Shown in pieces: positions 7,866 to 18,860 of a stretch of 64,000 bases of DNA. A program made the translations under genes and the position numbers. Numbering within the stretch: the stretch's first letter is position 1; every line of letters begins with the position of its first letter. Source of the DNA: Chitinophagaceae bacterium (lineage in GTDB: Bacteria; Bacteroidota; Bacteroidia; Chitinophagales; Chitinophagaceae); the NCBI GenBank assembly GCA_019752045.1, contig JAIEMP010000005.1, positions 124,001 through 188,000 on the forward strand. The letters are read 5' to 3'. The notes below the pieces were generated by a model. The model saw only the letters and a list, made by a program, of their open reading frames with translations, did no database searches and was not told the DNA's origin.

Positions 7866-9305
7866 ATGCTGCAATTATTTTCCAGGCAGCAGATTATTCA
7901 ATGGTGGTTGCCATCGCTGGCAGCAGTTACTTTATTTATAAGTGGTATTGTATTACAGCAACCTTTGCTGCTGGTGATTCCTTTCACTATACTTGCAGTT
8001 GTTGTGTTCAGCAGCAATCTCCGGTTGCTTTTTTTTGCATTGTTGTTTGCAATTCCGTTATCAACCGAATTTGCTGTTACAGATTCCCTTTCAACTGATT
8101 TGCCCGATGAACCAATGATGCTGCTCCTGTCTGCTTCATTGATTGCCGTGTTCCTTTTAAAACCCTCCTCTTTTCCGGTGCAAATTAAAAAAAGCAGTTT
8201 GTTTGTTCTTGTATTACTCCAGCTCATATGGGTATTGGTAACTGTATTGTTTTCTTACGAAACGGCGTTGAGTATAAAATACATGCTTGCCAAACTCTGG
8301 TTTCTTCTGGCTTTTGTGGCAGGTGTGTTGATGTTTTTAAAAACAAAAGAAGATGTTGTACTGGCATCAAAGATGTTGATCTTTTCCATGCTCATTCCGG
8401 TTGTTGTAAGTTTAGTGAGACATGCAGGCAGTGGATTTTCGTTTGAATCAATCAACGATACCTTAACTCCTTTCTTCCGGAATCATGTAAACTATTCGGC
8501 TTTGCTGGTTTGTTTACTTCCTGTTCTGTTTGTGTGGTATCGTTTTACAACAAGTACAGTCAGAAAGTGGGTGGTTGTTTGTATGGTGCTTTTTCTGCTG
8601 GCATTATTTTTTGCTTATTCAAGAGGCGCATGGCTTTGTTTATTATCGGGCGCTGTTACCTGGTTGGCCATCCGTAAAAAGTTTCTGCTGTCATTACTGC
8701 TTGCTGCAGCTATCATTACTGTAACGGCTTTGTTTTGGCTCATCCGGGACGAAAACTATTTAAAGTTTGCGCCTGACTTTAATACCACAACACAGCATAC
8801 CAATTTTGGTGAACATATTGAAGCAACGTATACCTTAAAGGATATGTCAACCATGGAACGTTTTTACCGCTGGATAGCAGGCATGCGCATGGTGAATGAA
8901 GAGTTGCTGAAAGGATATGGTCCCAATACATTCAGTCTGCATTACAAAGAATACACCGTTGCAGCGTTTAAAACTTGGGTCAGCAATAACGAAGAAAAAT
9001 CATCGGTACATAATTATTTTCTGTTAACCGCCATTGAACAGGGTATTCCCGGTTTTATTATACTGTGCATATTGCTGCTGAGTATGTTCCGTGTTGCACT
9101 AAATGGGTATCATTATTTTAAGGATCCTTTTTATAAAGCACTGTCAATGTTATGCGGCGTTGTATTAAGTATGGTTGTTACATTAAACCTGTTAAGCGAT
9201 TTAATTGAAACAGATAAAATAGGAAGCATCTTTTTTATTGTACTTGGTTTGCTTATTCAAATGCAGATAAAAATGACAACCGAGAAAAAGCAAATGAACT
9301 TATAA
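7866..9305 (+). CDS. O-antigen ligase/polymerase family membrane protein
   Basis: This 479-residue protein has about ten or more membrane helices. It has the large periplasmic loop and the SRGAW motif (~260) typical of the Wzy_C/O-antigen ligase family, followed by a long loop with GYGPNTF. Members either join O-antigen to lipid A-core or polymerise repeat units; sequence alone does not separate these roles. It follows the Wzz-like gene directly. Its stop codon overlaps the convergent lacI-type gene by six bases, and no terminator is visible between the two. Confidence 0.78.
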   Translation: MLQLFSRQQIIQWWLPSLAAVTLFISGIVLQQPLLLVIPFTILAVVVFSSNLRLLFFALLFAIPLSTEFAVTDSLSTDLPDEPMMLLLSASLIAVFLLKPSSFPVQIKKSSLFVLVLLQLIWVLVTVLFSYETALSIKYMLAKLWFLLAFVAGVLMFLKTKEDVVLASKMLIFSMLIPVVVSLVRHAGSGFSFESINDTLTPFFRNHVNYSALLVCLLPVLFVWYRFTTSTVRKWVVVCMVLFLLALFFAYSRGAWLCLLSGAVTWLAIRKKFLLSLLLAAAIITVTALFWLIRDENYLKFAPDFNTTTQHTNFGEHIEATYTLKDMSTMERFYRWIAGMRMVNEELLKGYGPNTFSLHYKEYTVAAFKTWVSNNEEKSSVHNYFLLTAIEQGIPGFIILCILLLSMFRVALNGYHYFKDPFYKALSMLCGVVLSMVVTLNLLSDLIETDKIGSIFFIVLGLLIQMQIKMTTEKKQMNL

Positions 9306-10289
9306 AGACCCTCCTGCAACATAACGTGAGGTAATAAATAATTCTTTAGGTTCAGTATTACCGATGATGTAATCCATCATCCGTTCAAATGCAAGTTTAC
9401 CCAGTTTATAACCGCTGGTTTCAATGTATGTAATTTCGGGATAATACAGTTTTGGAAAGGATCCGTCGCTCAATGCAATAATTCCTGTATCAACCGGCAG
9501 CTTCATGTTCATTCGCTGCATACTCTTCATTACCCCCGTGAGTATTTCATCACTCATGCAAAACACTGCATCGGGTTTTTGTTTGGGTTGAAAGTAATGC
9601 TCTGTTTTTTCTTCGGCCTGCTGACTGTTATTTGCATGCTCAACTATTAATTTTACCTGTTTGTGTTCTTTCATACATCCTGAAAATGCAGAAAGTCTTC
9701 GCTTGGTGATGGAAAGTTGATGATTGCCGAAAATGGCCAGTATATTTTTTTTGCCCTTTTCTAAAAGTGTTTCAGCAGCTAACACTGCAGCGTCTTTATC
9801 TGCAAGGCAAATTTTATCAAACGCATCATCATCCGGCACTTTATCAAAAAATACAATCGGTATTTCGGCTTCTTTCATTTTATGATATGGGATCATATTA
9901 ATTGTTTCCTGCGAAATACAGGCAAACAAACCACTCACTCTGTTTTGCCGGTATATTTTTAAATTTTCAATTTCAGCCTCCGGGTTATCTCCACTCTGCA
10001 GTATCATTAATGAATAACCGCTTTTTCTGGCCTCTTCTTCCACAGCAGCAATAAATGAATCATAAAAGTTATTGGTTATGGAAGGAATCATTACTCCAAA
10101 CACTTTTGTATTTTTACTGCGCAGGTTAACTGCCATAGCATTGGGCTCATACTCCAGTGTTTGAGCCAGCTCCATTACTTTTTGTTTGGTAGAAACCGAA
10201 ATATCCGGATGATTCTTTAGTGCACGTGATACAGTTGAGATACTGATATCCAGAACTTTTGCAATTTTTTTAAGCGTCGTATTTGACAT
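9300..10289 (-). CDS. LacI family transcriptional regulator (first copy)
   Basis: This is a 329-residue LacI/GalR protein. The N-terminal helix-turn-helix (TLKKIAKVLDISISTVSRALKN, residues ~4-25) and hinge (MAVNLRSKNTKVFG) precede a type I periplasmic-binding-protein-like effector domain. It shares its start and architecture with the second LacI at 31.8 kb, so the two look like paralogues. It is divergent from the susC-susD locus, and an 18-base palindrome of LacI-operator type lies between them. It probably controls that locus and possibly itself. The effector is presumably a sugar; this is inference. Confidence 0.93.
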   Translation of the reverse strand: MSNTTLKKIAKVLDISISTVSRALKNHPDISVSTKQKVMELAQTLEYEPNAMAVNLRSKNTKVFGVMIPSITNNFYDSFIAAVEEEARKSGYSLMILQSGDNPEAEIENLKIYRQNRVSGLFACISQETINMIPYHKMKEAEIPIVFFDKVPDDDAFDKICLADKDAAVLAAETLLEKGKKNILAIFGNHQLSITKRRLSAFSGCMKEHKQVKLIVEHANNSQQAEEKTEHYFQPKQKPDAVFCMSDEILTGVMKSMQRMNMKLPVDTGIIALSDGSFPKLYYPEITYIETSGYKLGKLAFERMMDYIIGNTEPKELFITSRYVAGGSL

Positions 10290-10327
10290 AATAAAATAAA
10301 AGATTCAATTTTTCCACCGCAATTATT

Positions 10328-10345
10328 TTCGCAATCGTTTGCGAA
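10328..10345. promoter_or_regulatory. LacI-type operator between lacI and susC
   Basis: TTCGCAA-TCGT-TTGCGAA is a perfect palindrome apart from its four central bases. It lies in the 266-base divergent spacer, 39 bases before the lacI start and 211 before susC. It matches the LacI/GalR/CcpA operator style and resembles three other sites in this window. The rest of the spacer (10346-10555) shows no clear gene or hairpin. Confidence 0.6.
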
Positions 10346-10555
10346 TATGAATTCCAAACTTAGGATGATTTGATGAATTTTTATACTAAAAACTTCAGTT
10401 AAATTCACAGTAATTTAACAGCCCGACGATTGCATAATTGCCTGTAAGTAAGGATTTTTTAGAAGACGATATTCTGAAAACCTGTTTCTGCACTGGTATC
10501 GCTGCAAAAAATCTGGCTGAAAAAACAACCCTCAACAATTTAAAAACTACTGATT

Positions 10556-13500
10556 ATGACCTTGACGAAATTTGCAAGAGGTGTTCTCGCTGTGTTTTGT
10601 TTATTGCTGGTGACCAATGTTGCACTGGCACAAACAAGAACCATTACAGGAAAGGTAACTGACTCAAAAGGAGATGCAGTTCCTTCTGCAACTGTAGCAG
10701 TGAAGGGCTCCAAAAATTCAACCACTACAGCAGCTGACGGATCGTTCAGACTGTCTGTACCAACCGGAGCATCTACTCTGGTGATTTCATCTGTTGGTTT
10801 TACAACAATGGAAGTAAGTATTTCTGGAAAAGATGATGTATCCGTATCACTCGAAACAAACAATGCTGCATTGAATGAAGTGGTGGTAATTGGTTATGGT
10901 ACCCGTAAAGTAAAAGACTTAACAGGTTCTGTTGCTAACATTACACCCAAAGATTTTAACAAAGGCCAGATCAGTACTCCTGATCAATTATTACAAGGCC
11001 GAACTCCAGGTGTGTTGATCACTCCTTCAAGCGGTCAGCCCGGTGCTGCTGCTACCATCAACATCCGTGGTACTGCATCTATTCGTGGTAACCAGGAGCC
11101 GCTGTATGTAATTGATGGTGTTCCTATCTCAAACGGCGGTACAGTTGGTAGTGCAAGTGGTGTGGAAGGTAGTTCTACCCCATTGAACCCGTTGATGTTT
11201 ATCAATCCCAACGACATTGAAAGCATGGTTGTTTTAAAAGACGCATCGGCTGCAGCTATTTATGGTGCAAGAGGTGCAAATGGTGTTATCCTTATTACTA
11301 CCAAATCAGGTAAGGGTGGTAAAAAAGGACAGTTTACATTTGGTGCCAATACAAGTATTGCAACTACTGCTAAAAGATATGATCTGTTAGGACCAAGTGA
11401 ATTTTTGGCTGCAGCAAGACAGGCAAATATTGATGGCGGTTCCGATCCTGCTGCTGCTGCCATTGCTGTGCAGGCTTTGGATGGCGGAGCAAATACAGAT
11501 TGGCAGGATGAAATTTTCAGAACTGCATTTTCTCAAAACTTCAACCTTGGTTATGGTTTCAACACCAAAACAACCAATGTTCGGTTAAGTGGTTCTTACG
11601 ATAACCAGGAAGGTATTGTGCGTAACAGCAGCTTAAAGCGTGCAACGATCCGTGCAAATGCTTCTCAGAAATTTTTGAATGATAAGTTGAAATTTGATTT
11701 AGCAACCACTTTCTCAAACTCCCGTAATGAATATCCGCCGTTAAGTAACAACGCCGGTTTTCAGGGAAGTTTGTTAGGTGCTGCCCTTCAATTTAACCCA
11801 ACATACCCGGTTAAAAATGCCAATGGGTCATTCTTCCAGCCGGGAGATCAGCGTAATCCTTCACAGATGCTTGCTTATTTTGAGGATAAGGATAACATCA
11901 ACCGTTTCCTTACCAGTTTAACAGGCACTTACCAGATTACAAAAGGTTTATCTTATAAAGTGGTATTTGGATACGACATGTTAAATACGAACGTACTTCA
12001 TTTTCAGATCCACGTTTAGGAGCAAATGCTTATGGTGGAACTGTTTTTTATTCAGTGCCTAACGGACCTTCAGAAAATCTGAACAACCCCATTTTTGGAA
12101 ATGGCAGAACAACCCGCCAGAACAATGAGTTACGTTCAACTTTATTAGAGCAATATGTTACTTGGGACAGAGACTTCGAAAAGCATTCATTTAATATTGT
12201 AGGTGGTTATTCTTATCAAAGTTTCCAAAATGAGTATAGACAAAAAGTTGGCTGGGGCTTAAACACACCTGTTGTAAATCCCGGTGATGTATTTATTAAG
12301 AACTTCGATAATTTTAAAAACTACAGAGACCTGTTTCCAGGCTTTGATAAAAATGAATTACAGTCATTTTTCGGTCGTGTAAACTATAGTTATGATAATA
12401 AATACTTTCTTACGGCAACAGTAAGGGTGGATGGTTCATCTAGATTCGGTGCCAATAACAGATATGGTACATTCCCTGCCTTTGCTGCAAAATGGAAACT
12501 CAGCAATGAAAAATTTGCTGAAAGAAGCATTGCCAAATGGTTCAATGAGTTCAGCTTAAGAGCTAACTACGGTATCATTGGTAGCCAGGATGGCCTTGCA
12601 TCTTATGGTGCCGTTCGTTTAGGATTTGCATATCCTGCGTTTGGAACAAATCCTGCAGGTAACGCTTTTCAACAAGACGAGAACAAAGATCTTAAATGGG
12701 AGCAGGCAGCTACTACCGGATTTGGTCTTGATTTCACGACCAGAAACAGCCGCTTATCAGGTACCATTGATTATTTCTATACAGAGCGTAAAAACCTTTT
12801 GGTTCTTGATTATGTACCAGGCGGATTTTCTGCGACAGCACGCTTATTTGCAAACCTGCCCGGCATTGTGGTTAACAAAGGTTGGGAGTTTAGTTTAAGT
12901 TATAAAATCCTTCAGGGAAGGAAATTCAACTGGGAAGTAAGTGGTAACCTTACAAAGATTTCAAATGAATACAGAGACTTACCCAACCCAATCATTACAG
13001 GTGCTGTAAGCGGACAAGGTTTAACAGGTGCGTATGCACAAACTTTTGTTGCCGGCCAGCCATTATTTACATGGTCTATGCCGGTATTCCAGGGCTTTGA
13101 CGGTAACGGTAATGCCCGTTATGAGAAAGGTGCTGCCAATCAATTATCAGGAACTGCACTTCCTAACATGTTTGCTGGTTTAACCAATAACTTTAGTATG
13201 GGCAACTGGAACCTGAGTGTATTTCTCAATGCAGTTACAGGATTTAAAGTGTATGACAATACCTCTAATGCTTTGTTCTTAAAAGGTAGTTTGAGAAATG
13301 GACGTAACGTTACCACTTCGGTAGCAAACAGTAATGAAAATCCATTTAACCCCGGAAGTGTTTCTACAAGATTCCTGCATAATGGAGATTTTATTCGTCT
13401 TGCGAACGTTAACTTAAGCTATACGTTTAATCTGGAGAGTAAAGTCATTCGTTCACTTTCAGTGTTTGCATCTGGCCAAAACCTTGCGTTATTTACCAAG

Positions 13501-13626
13501 TATCCCGGTTTAGATCCTGAAGTAAACGTTGATAAACAAATTGCCGGTGTTCCTTCACGTGGTTTTGATTACACACAATATCCAAGACCAAGAGTAGTTA
13601 CAGTTGGAGTGAACCTTGCATTTTAA
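10556..13626 (+). pseudogene. SusC/RagA TonB-linked outer-membrane receptor, broken by a -1 frameshift
   Basis: Read across the frameshift this encodes about 1023 residues, the normal SusC length. A signal peptide (cleavage near ALA-Q, residue ~25) is followed by a carboxypeptidase-regulatory-like domain (~28-112), an EVVVIGYGT region, the plug (YVIDGVPIS; DASAAAIYGARGANGVILITT) and a beta barrel. The first frame stops at 12019. The barrel continues in the next frame from about 11992 (RTSFSDPRLGANAYGG), so one base, probably a C in AAC-CGT, is missing near 11990-11993. The downstream frame shows no further damage. The gap could be a sequencing error, a recent mutation or a phase-variable site, although no long homopolymer is present. 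SusC imports oligosaccharides together with the SusD encoded next. Confidence 0.85.
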
Positions 13627-13654
13627 AATTTGTTAAATAAATAAATTGTCTATA

Positions 13655-15304
13655 ATGAAAACATTTTCCAAAATTTTTACAGTAAGCGCTCTGTGCAGCT
13701 CTATGTTGCTTGCAGCTTCTTGTAATATTGATCCTGAATTGGGCGCCAATAACGTGGTGCTTCCTCCTCCAACAGAGGGTGCACCTGCTGCGCCATCCAT
13801 CGGAGCGGTTTATTCTCAATTAAATAATCTGGTGGGCCAGTACGGATACCAGGCCTTGCAGGAGCACTCAACTGATGAGTTGCTCGGACCAACACGTGGT
13901 ACAGACTGGGACGACTTTGGTACATGGCGTCGTCTTCACCTGCACACATGGGGACCCGATCACAACCAGATCAACGATGTTTGGAGTCAGGTAAACGGTG
14001 CTCTTTTCCAAACAACACTTGCGGCTGAGTTATTATCCGGTCAGGCAAAAGCAGAGGGTCAGTTTCTCCGTTCATACTTCAGAATGATTTCTGCTGATTT
14101 ATTTGGTGTAGTTCAATCAAGACCGGCAACTGCTCCCTCAAGAGGTATTCCGAATGTTATTCCAAGAGCTGCTGCAATTGATACTATTATTGCTGAATTA
14201 GAATCTGCAGTTGCAGGATTACCTACATTTAACGGCACTAACAAAAGTGTAGCAACCAAAGAAGCTGCATGGGCATTACTGGCCAAATGTTATTTAAACA
14301 AAGCGGTTTACAAAGCAAGTGCTACCACTCCTGCAGGTCCGTATACTTTTGCAGCAGCAGATATGAATAAGGTGATTCAGTATTGCGACCTGATTGATGC
14401 AAATCCTTTATTAGAAATTGATGCCAACTACTGGGATAATTTTAAGTGGGATAACGGAACCGCTTCTTCTGAAAACATATTTGTAAGAAAAAACAGCGAT
14501 GGAATTAACGTTGTTTGGGCTACCAACATGGGAGGCCATTACAACCAAACTCCAAGCGGATGGAATGGCTTTACCACTTTATCTAATTTCTATGACAGTT
14601 TTGAGGATGGTGATATCCGTAAAAAAGATACTGTAGCAGGAATACTTCAATATAATGTAAGCCCATCTGTAGTTGTAGTTGATTCTTCCATATATTTCAA
14701 CACAGCAAGTGGCCCAAGAACATCTTATAATAGATTAACTGGTATAAATGCAGGATTTTTGGTAGGTCAGGTTCAAGGTCCTCAAAGTCAAAAAATTGGC
14801 CAAAAGATTGTTAATCTAAAAGATAGAAGCGGAAATCCATTAGTACTTACCAAAAATGTAAGCCCTTTCTTTAACAGCGAGGTAACAGGTATCCGTACAA
14901 ATAAATTTCCTCTTGATCCATCAACCATTAATGATGGTGGTTGGGGAAGTGCCAATGATTTTCCTTTCTTCCGTTTTGCTGATGTTCGCTTAATGAAAGC
15001 TGAAGCTATTTTAAGAGGAGGTACAGGCACCAATGGTGAAACTGCACTTTCTATTGTTGCCGGAATCAGATCTCAAAGAGGGATCACAACAACAGGAACA
15101 ATGGATCTTCCAAAACTTCTTGCAGAACGTGGTCGTGAAATTTATCTGGAAGGCTGGAGAAGAAATGATTTGATCCGTTTTGGAGCATTTAATAATCCTA
15201 CACAGGGTCGTACAGCTGCTTCAGAAGGATACAAAGTTGTTTATCCAATTCCAACCATTGCACTTTCATCGAACCCTAATCTGAAACAAAACTTCGGTTA
15301 TTAG
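13655..15304 (+). CDS. SusD/RagB family nutrient-binding outer-membrane lipoprotein
   Basis: This 549-residue protein starts at ATG 13655, which gives a clean lipoprotein signal peptide (LLAASC, lipid-anchored Cys ~20). An upstream TTG in frame is less likely. The C-terminal region has features typical of SusD (FFRFADVRLMKAEAILRGG; LLAERGREIYLEGWRRNDLIRFG). SusD caps the SusC barrel and binds the glycan. The gene follows susC by 28 bases and ends at a strong terminator. Confidence 0.94.
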   Translation: MKTFSKIFTVSALCSSMLLAASCNIDPELGANNVVLPPPTEGAPAAPSIGAVYSQLNNLVGQYGYQALQEHSTDELLGPTRGTDWDDFGTWRRLHLHTWGPDHNQINDVWSQVNGALFQTTLAAELLSGQAKAEGQFLRSYFRMISADLFGVVQSRPATAPSRGIPNVIPRAAAIDTIIAELESAVAGLPTFNGTNKSVATKEAAWALLAKCYLNKAVYKASATTPAGPYTFAAADMNKVIQYCDLIDANPLLEIDANYWDNFKWDNGTASSENIFVRKNSDGINVVWATNMGGHYNQTPSGWNGFTTLSNFYDSFEDGDIRKKDTVAGILQYNVSPSVVVVDSSIYFNTASGPRTSYNRLTGINAGFLVGQVQGPQSQKIGQKIVNLKDRSGNPLVLTKNVSPFFNSEVTGIRTNKFPLDPSTINDGGWGSANDFPFFRFADVRLMKAEAILRGGTGTNGETALSIVAGIRSQRGITTTGTMDLPKLLAERGREIYLEGWRRNDLIRFGAFNNPTQGRTAASEGYKVVYPIPTIALSSNPNLKQNFGY

Positions 15305-15327
15305 TTTTTATCATAATCAATAGGGAA

Positions 15328-15358
15328 GAGGTCGCTACTTTTAGCGGCCTCTTTTTTT
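15328..15358 (+). terminator. rho-independent terminator after susD
   Basis: A perfect 10-bp stem with one G-T pair (GAGGTCGCTA with TAGCGGCCTC), a CTTT loop and seven T residues lie 23 bases after the susD stop. The stretch from here to the next start (15359-15551) holds no recognisable gene. Confidence 0.9.
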
Positions 15359-15551
15359 ATGTCTGTTATTTTTGGTATTCATTATAACAATTATTTATTC
15401 TGAGGAAGAAGATTATAGACAGTTCTGTTGAAACGTTCAAGCAGCAAATCATCATTACACATCTGTCATAAAATAACAATACTTAAGGACTGACCATTGC
15501 ATTTGTATGGCGCTTTTCATTTAACTTGAGCAGCCGATGATTTTATTTATC

Positions 15552-18500
15552 ATGAAACAAAAGCTTTTCTTTTTTCTGCTCCTGTTCTGCAGTTTTGTAT
15601 CCTGCAATCAAACCAAAAAAGATCTGCTGTTTAAACAGGAAAAAAATTCCGGTATTGTATTTACAAACAGTATAGAGTCTTCTGATGAAAATAATGTGTT
15701 CAAGTACCGAAACTTTTATAACGGTGGCGGTGTAGCTGCAGGCGATTTAAACAACGATGGATTACCCGAAGTTTTTTTTACTGCCAACAATGGCGATAAT
15801 AAACTCTTTCTTAATAAAGGCGATTTTAAATTTGAAGATATTACCGCCAAAGCTGGTTTGAATAATAAAGGAAGATGGAGCACAGGTATTGTGTTTGCAG
15901 ATATAAACGCAGACGGATGGCTCGACATCTATGTATGCAACGCAGGTAATATGATGGAGCCTGCATTAAGAAAAAATCAACTCTACATCAATAATAAAAA
16001 TTTAACCTTCACTGAACAGGCAGCTGCTTATGGTTTGGATAATGATGGTTATTCCACCCACGCCTCTTTTTTTGATTATGATCTGGATGGTGATCTGGAT
16101 TGTTTTCTGGTGAATAACAGTCCCATGCCCGTCAACAGTTTTAATTATGCCAACATGCGTGATCTTCCGGCAAACGAATGGCAGGTAAAAGATTTTTTAA
16201 AAGGCGGCGGCGATCATTTTTATAAAAATGAAAATGGATTATTTACTGAAGTAACAAAGCAGGTTGGGCTGCATGGCAGTTTAATCAGTTTAGGATTGGG
16301 GGTTACTGTGGGCGATGTTAATGGCGATCATTATCCTGATGTGTACGTAAGCAACGATTTTTTTGAACGGGATTATCTCTACATCAATCAGCAAAACGGA
16401 ACGTTTAAAGATGAGTTTGAAACCTGGATCCAGCATGGCAGCTTATCTTCTATGGGAGCCGATATGAATGACATGAACAATGATGGATACCCCGATATTT
16501 TTACAACAGATATGCTGCCCGATGATGATTACCGCTTAAAAGCAAATTCGTCTTTTGAAGGGTATGAAGTATTTCAGCAAAAAATCAATCTTGGCTTCTA
16601 TCAGCAGTATACACAAAATGCATTACAGATAAATAACCGCAACGGACAATTTCTTGAAACAGGTTTTTACAGTGGTGTTGCTGCGAGTGATTGGAGCTGG
16701 GGCGCTTTAATGTTTGATGCCGACAACGACGGCTTAACCGATATCTATGTTTGTAATGGCATTTATCATGATGTAACCGATCAGGACTTTATTGATTTTT
16801 TTGCAGACGAAGTAATGCAGCAAATGGTTTTGAGTGGTAAGAAAGAAGAAGTGAATAATATCATAAAACGAATGCCATCGAATCCGATACCCAACAATAT
16901 GTTTCATAACAAAGGCAACCTGCGTTTCGAAAATGCATCAACTGCTTGGGGACTTGATCAGCCTTCTTTTTCTAACGGGGCTGTATATGTGGATTTAGAT
17001 AATGACGGCGATCTTGATATACTGGTGAACAATGTAAACATGGATGCATTTGTATACCGAAATACCAGCAGGGAAACAAATCAAAATAATTACATCAGCA
17101 TCCGGCTTAAAGATAAAGCACCCAACACATTTGCTGTTGGCAGCAGTATTAAAGCATACGCCGGTAACCAGATTCTTTCAAGAGAAGTGATTCCTGCAAG
17201 AGGCTTTCAATCGAGTGTTGATTATGTACAAACTATTGGGCTTGGCAAAGGCAGCGTAGATTCATTGGTTATTACATGGCCCGACAGAACGGTAACGGTT
17301 ATTCAAAAGCCTGCCATCAATCAACTGCACGTCATTGAAAAAGGATCGGCTACAAAACAATTGTTCCAAACTGCAACCGTAACACCTGCACTGTTTACAA
17401 AAATGGATTCATCTTTTGAAACACACAATGAAGATGATTATGTTGATTTTTTTGTTGAACGCAATATTCCATTCATGCTTTCACGGCAAGGTCCAAAAGC
17501 CGCAGCTGCAGATGTAAATGGAGATGAACTTGATGATTTGTTTATTGGTGGAGCAAAAGGGCAGGCTTCTCAACTCTATCTGCAAACAGCAAATGGATTT
17601 ATAAAAAAAGAAATTCCAGATTTTAAAACCTATACGTTTAACGATATTACTGCTACTTTGTTTTTTGATTGCGACGGTGATGGCGATCTTGATCTGTTTG
17701 CCGGCGGTGGCGGTAACTTTGCCAATGCAGCATCGGGTGTGTTCCAAAACTTTTTATACATCAATGATGGCAAAGGATTGTTTACACTCAAACGTGGAGC
17801 CATCCCTCCATCATTGACCAACTGTGGATCTGTAACAGCACTTGATTACAATGAGGATGGAATGTTGGATTTATTTGTGGGCAGCAGAAGCGAACCGCAA
17901 TCTTACGGGCAAACTCCAAGAAGTTTTTTATTAAAAAACAAAGGCGACGGAAGCTTTGAAGATGTAACAGCTCAAATAGCACCGGTATTACAAATGTCCG
18001 GCATGATTACAGCATCGGCCATTGCCGATGTAAATGGCGACGGGAAAAAAGAGTTGATTGTTACGGGCGACTGGATGCACACAAAGATTTACAGCATCAG
18101 CAAAACAAAAATAGAAGAACTTACATCAACCGGTTTGGAACAATATGCAGGTTGGTGGCAAGCGATAAAAATAGCCGATGTTGATAAAGACGGTGATATG
18201 GATTTGATTCTTGCAAACATGGGTGAAAACTTTTATCTGCATGTGAATGCACAAAACCCGGCTGGTTTGCATGTGTTCGATTTTGATCAAAACGGCATAC
18301 AGGAAAAAGTATTGAGCCGCACTTTTAATACCAAAGAAGTGCCGGTATTTATGCGGAGAGAAATGGCCGATCAAATCCCTTCGCTTAAAAAACAAAATCT
18401 GAAACACAGTGATTATGCAAAGCAAACGGTGCAGGATCTCTTTGGTAATAATGTAAACAAAGCAACTAAACTTTCAGTTAATTATTCCTCTTCCTGTATT

Positions 18501-18860
18501 GCATATAATAACGGAAAAGCAGGTTTTACATTAAAGCCATTACCAATGGAAGTGCAGCTTTCCAGTGTACATGCTGTTGAAGTAACAGACATTAATCAGG
18601 ATGGTTTTCCTGATTTACTGATGGCAGGTAATTTCTTTGACCTGCCGCCGCAGTTATGTCGCCTCGATGCCAGCTACGGACATGTGCTTATAAACGATCA
18701 AAAAGGAGGCTATACCGTACAGCCAATGCAAACAACCGGAATAAAACTGCCCGGACAAACAAGAGATATTGTTTCTTTCCGCTTCAACAATCAAACAAAC
18801 TATTTATTTCTGTTGAACAACAGCACACCTGTTTGGTATCAATTAAAGAATAAAAACTGA
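15552..18860 (+). CDS. FG-GAP/VCBS repeat lipoprotein with ASPIC/UnbV domain (CRTAC1-like), first copy
   Basis: This large exported lipoprotein has about 1102 residues. The start at 15552 gives a compact signal peptide ending in SFVSC; an in-frame ATG lies five codons upstream. Many Asp-rich FG-GAP/VCBS repeats (DLNNDGLPEVFFT, DINADGWLDIYV, DVNGDHYPDVYV) indicate a calcium-binding beta-propeller. An ASPIC/UnbV-like segment (~520-600, VGSSIKAYAGNQ, SRGFQSS-like) follows, and then more repeats. Such proteins commonly follow SusC/SusD genes and are thought to bind or process surface glycans; the exact activity is unknown. The next gene is a paralogue whose start overlaps this stop. Confidence 0.87.
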   Translation: MKQKLFFFLLLFCSFVSCNQTKKDLLFKQEKNSGIVFTNSIESSDENNVFKYRNFYNGGGVAAGDLNNDGLPEVFFTANNGDNKLFLNKGDFKFEDITAKAGLNNKGRWSTGIVFADINADGWLDIYVCNAGNMMEPALRKNQLYINNKNLTFTEQAAAYGLDNDGYSTHASFFDYDLDGDLDCFLVNNSPMPVNSFNYANMRDLPANEWQVKDFLKGGGDHFYKNENGLFTEVTKQVGLHGSLISLGLGVTVGDVNGDHYPDVYVSNDFFERDYLYINQQNGTFKDEFETWIQHGSLSSMGADMNDMNNDGYPDIFTTDMLPDDDYRLKANSSFEGYEVFQQKINLGFYQQYTQNALQINNRNGQFLETGFYSGVAASDWSWGALMFDADNDGLTDIYVCNGIYHDVTDQDFIDFFADEVMQQMVLSGKKEEVNNIIKRMPSNPIPNNMFHNKGNLRFENASTAWGLDQPSFSNGAVYVDLDNDGDLDILVNNVNMDAFVYRNTSRETNQNNYISIRLKDKAPNTFAVGSSIKAYAGNQILSREVIPARGFQSSVDYVQTIGLGKGSVDSLVITWPDRTVTVIQKPAINQLHVIEKGSATKQLFQTATVTPALFTKMDSSFETHNEDDYVDFFVERNIPFMLSRQGPKAAAADVNGDELDDLFIGGAKGQASQLYLQTANGFIKKEIPDFKTYTFNDITATLFFDCDGDGDLDLFAGGGGNFANAASGVFQNFLYINDGKGLFTLKRGAIPPSLTNCGSVTALDYNEDGMLDLFVGSRSEPQSYGQTPRSFLLKNKGDGSFEDVTAQIAPVLQMSGMITASAIADVNGDGKKELIVTGDWMHTKIYSISKTKIEELTSTGLEQYAGWWQAIKIADVDKDGDMDLILANMGENFYLHVNAQNPAGLHVFDFDQNGIQEKVLSRTFNTKEVPVFMRREMADQIPSLKKQNLKHSDYAKQTVQDLFGNNVNKATKLSVNYSSSCIAYNNGKAGFTLKPLPMEVQLSSVHAVEVTDINQDGFPDLLMAGNFFDLPPQLCRLDASYGHVLINDQKGGYTVQPMQTTGIKLPGQTRDIVSFRFNNQTNYLFLLNNSTPVWYQLKNKN

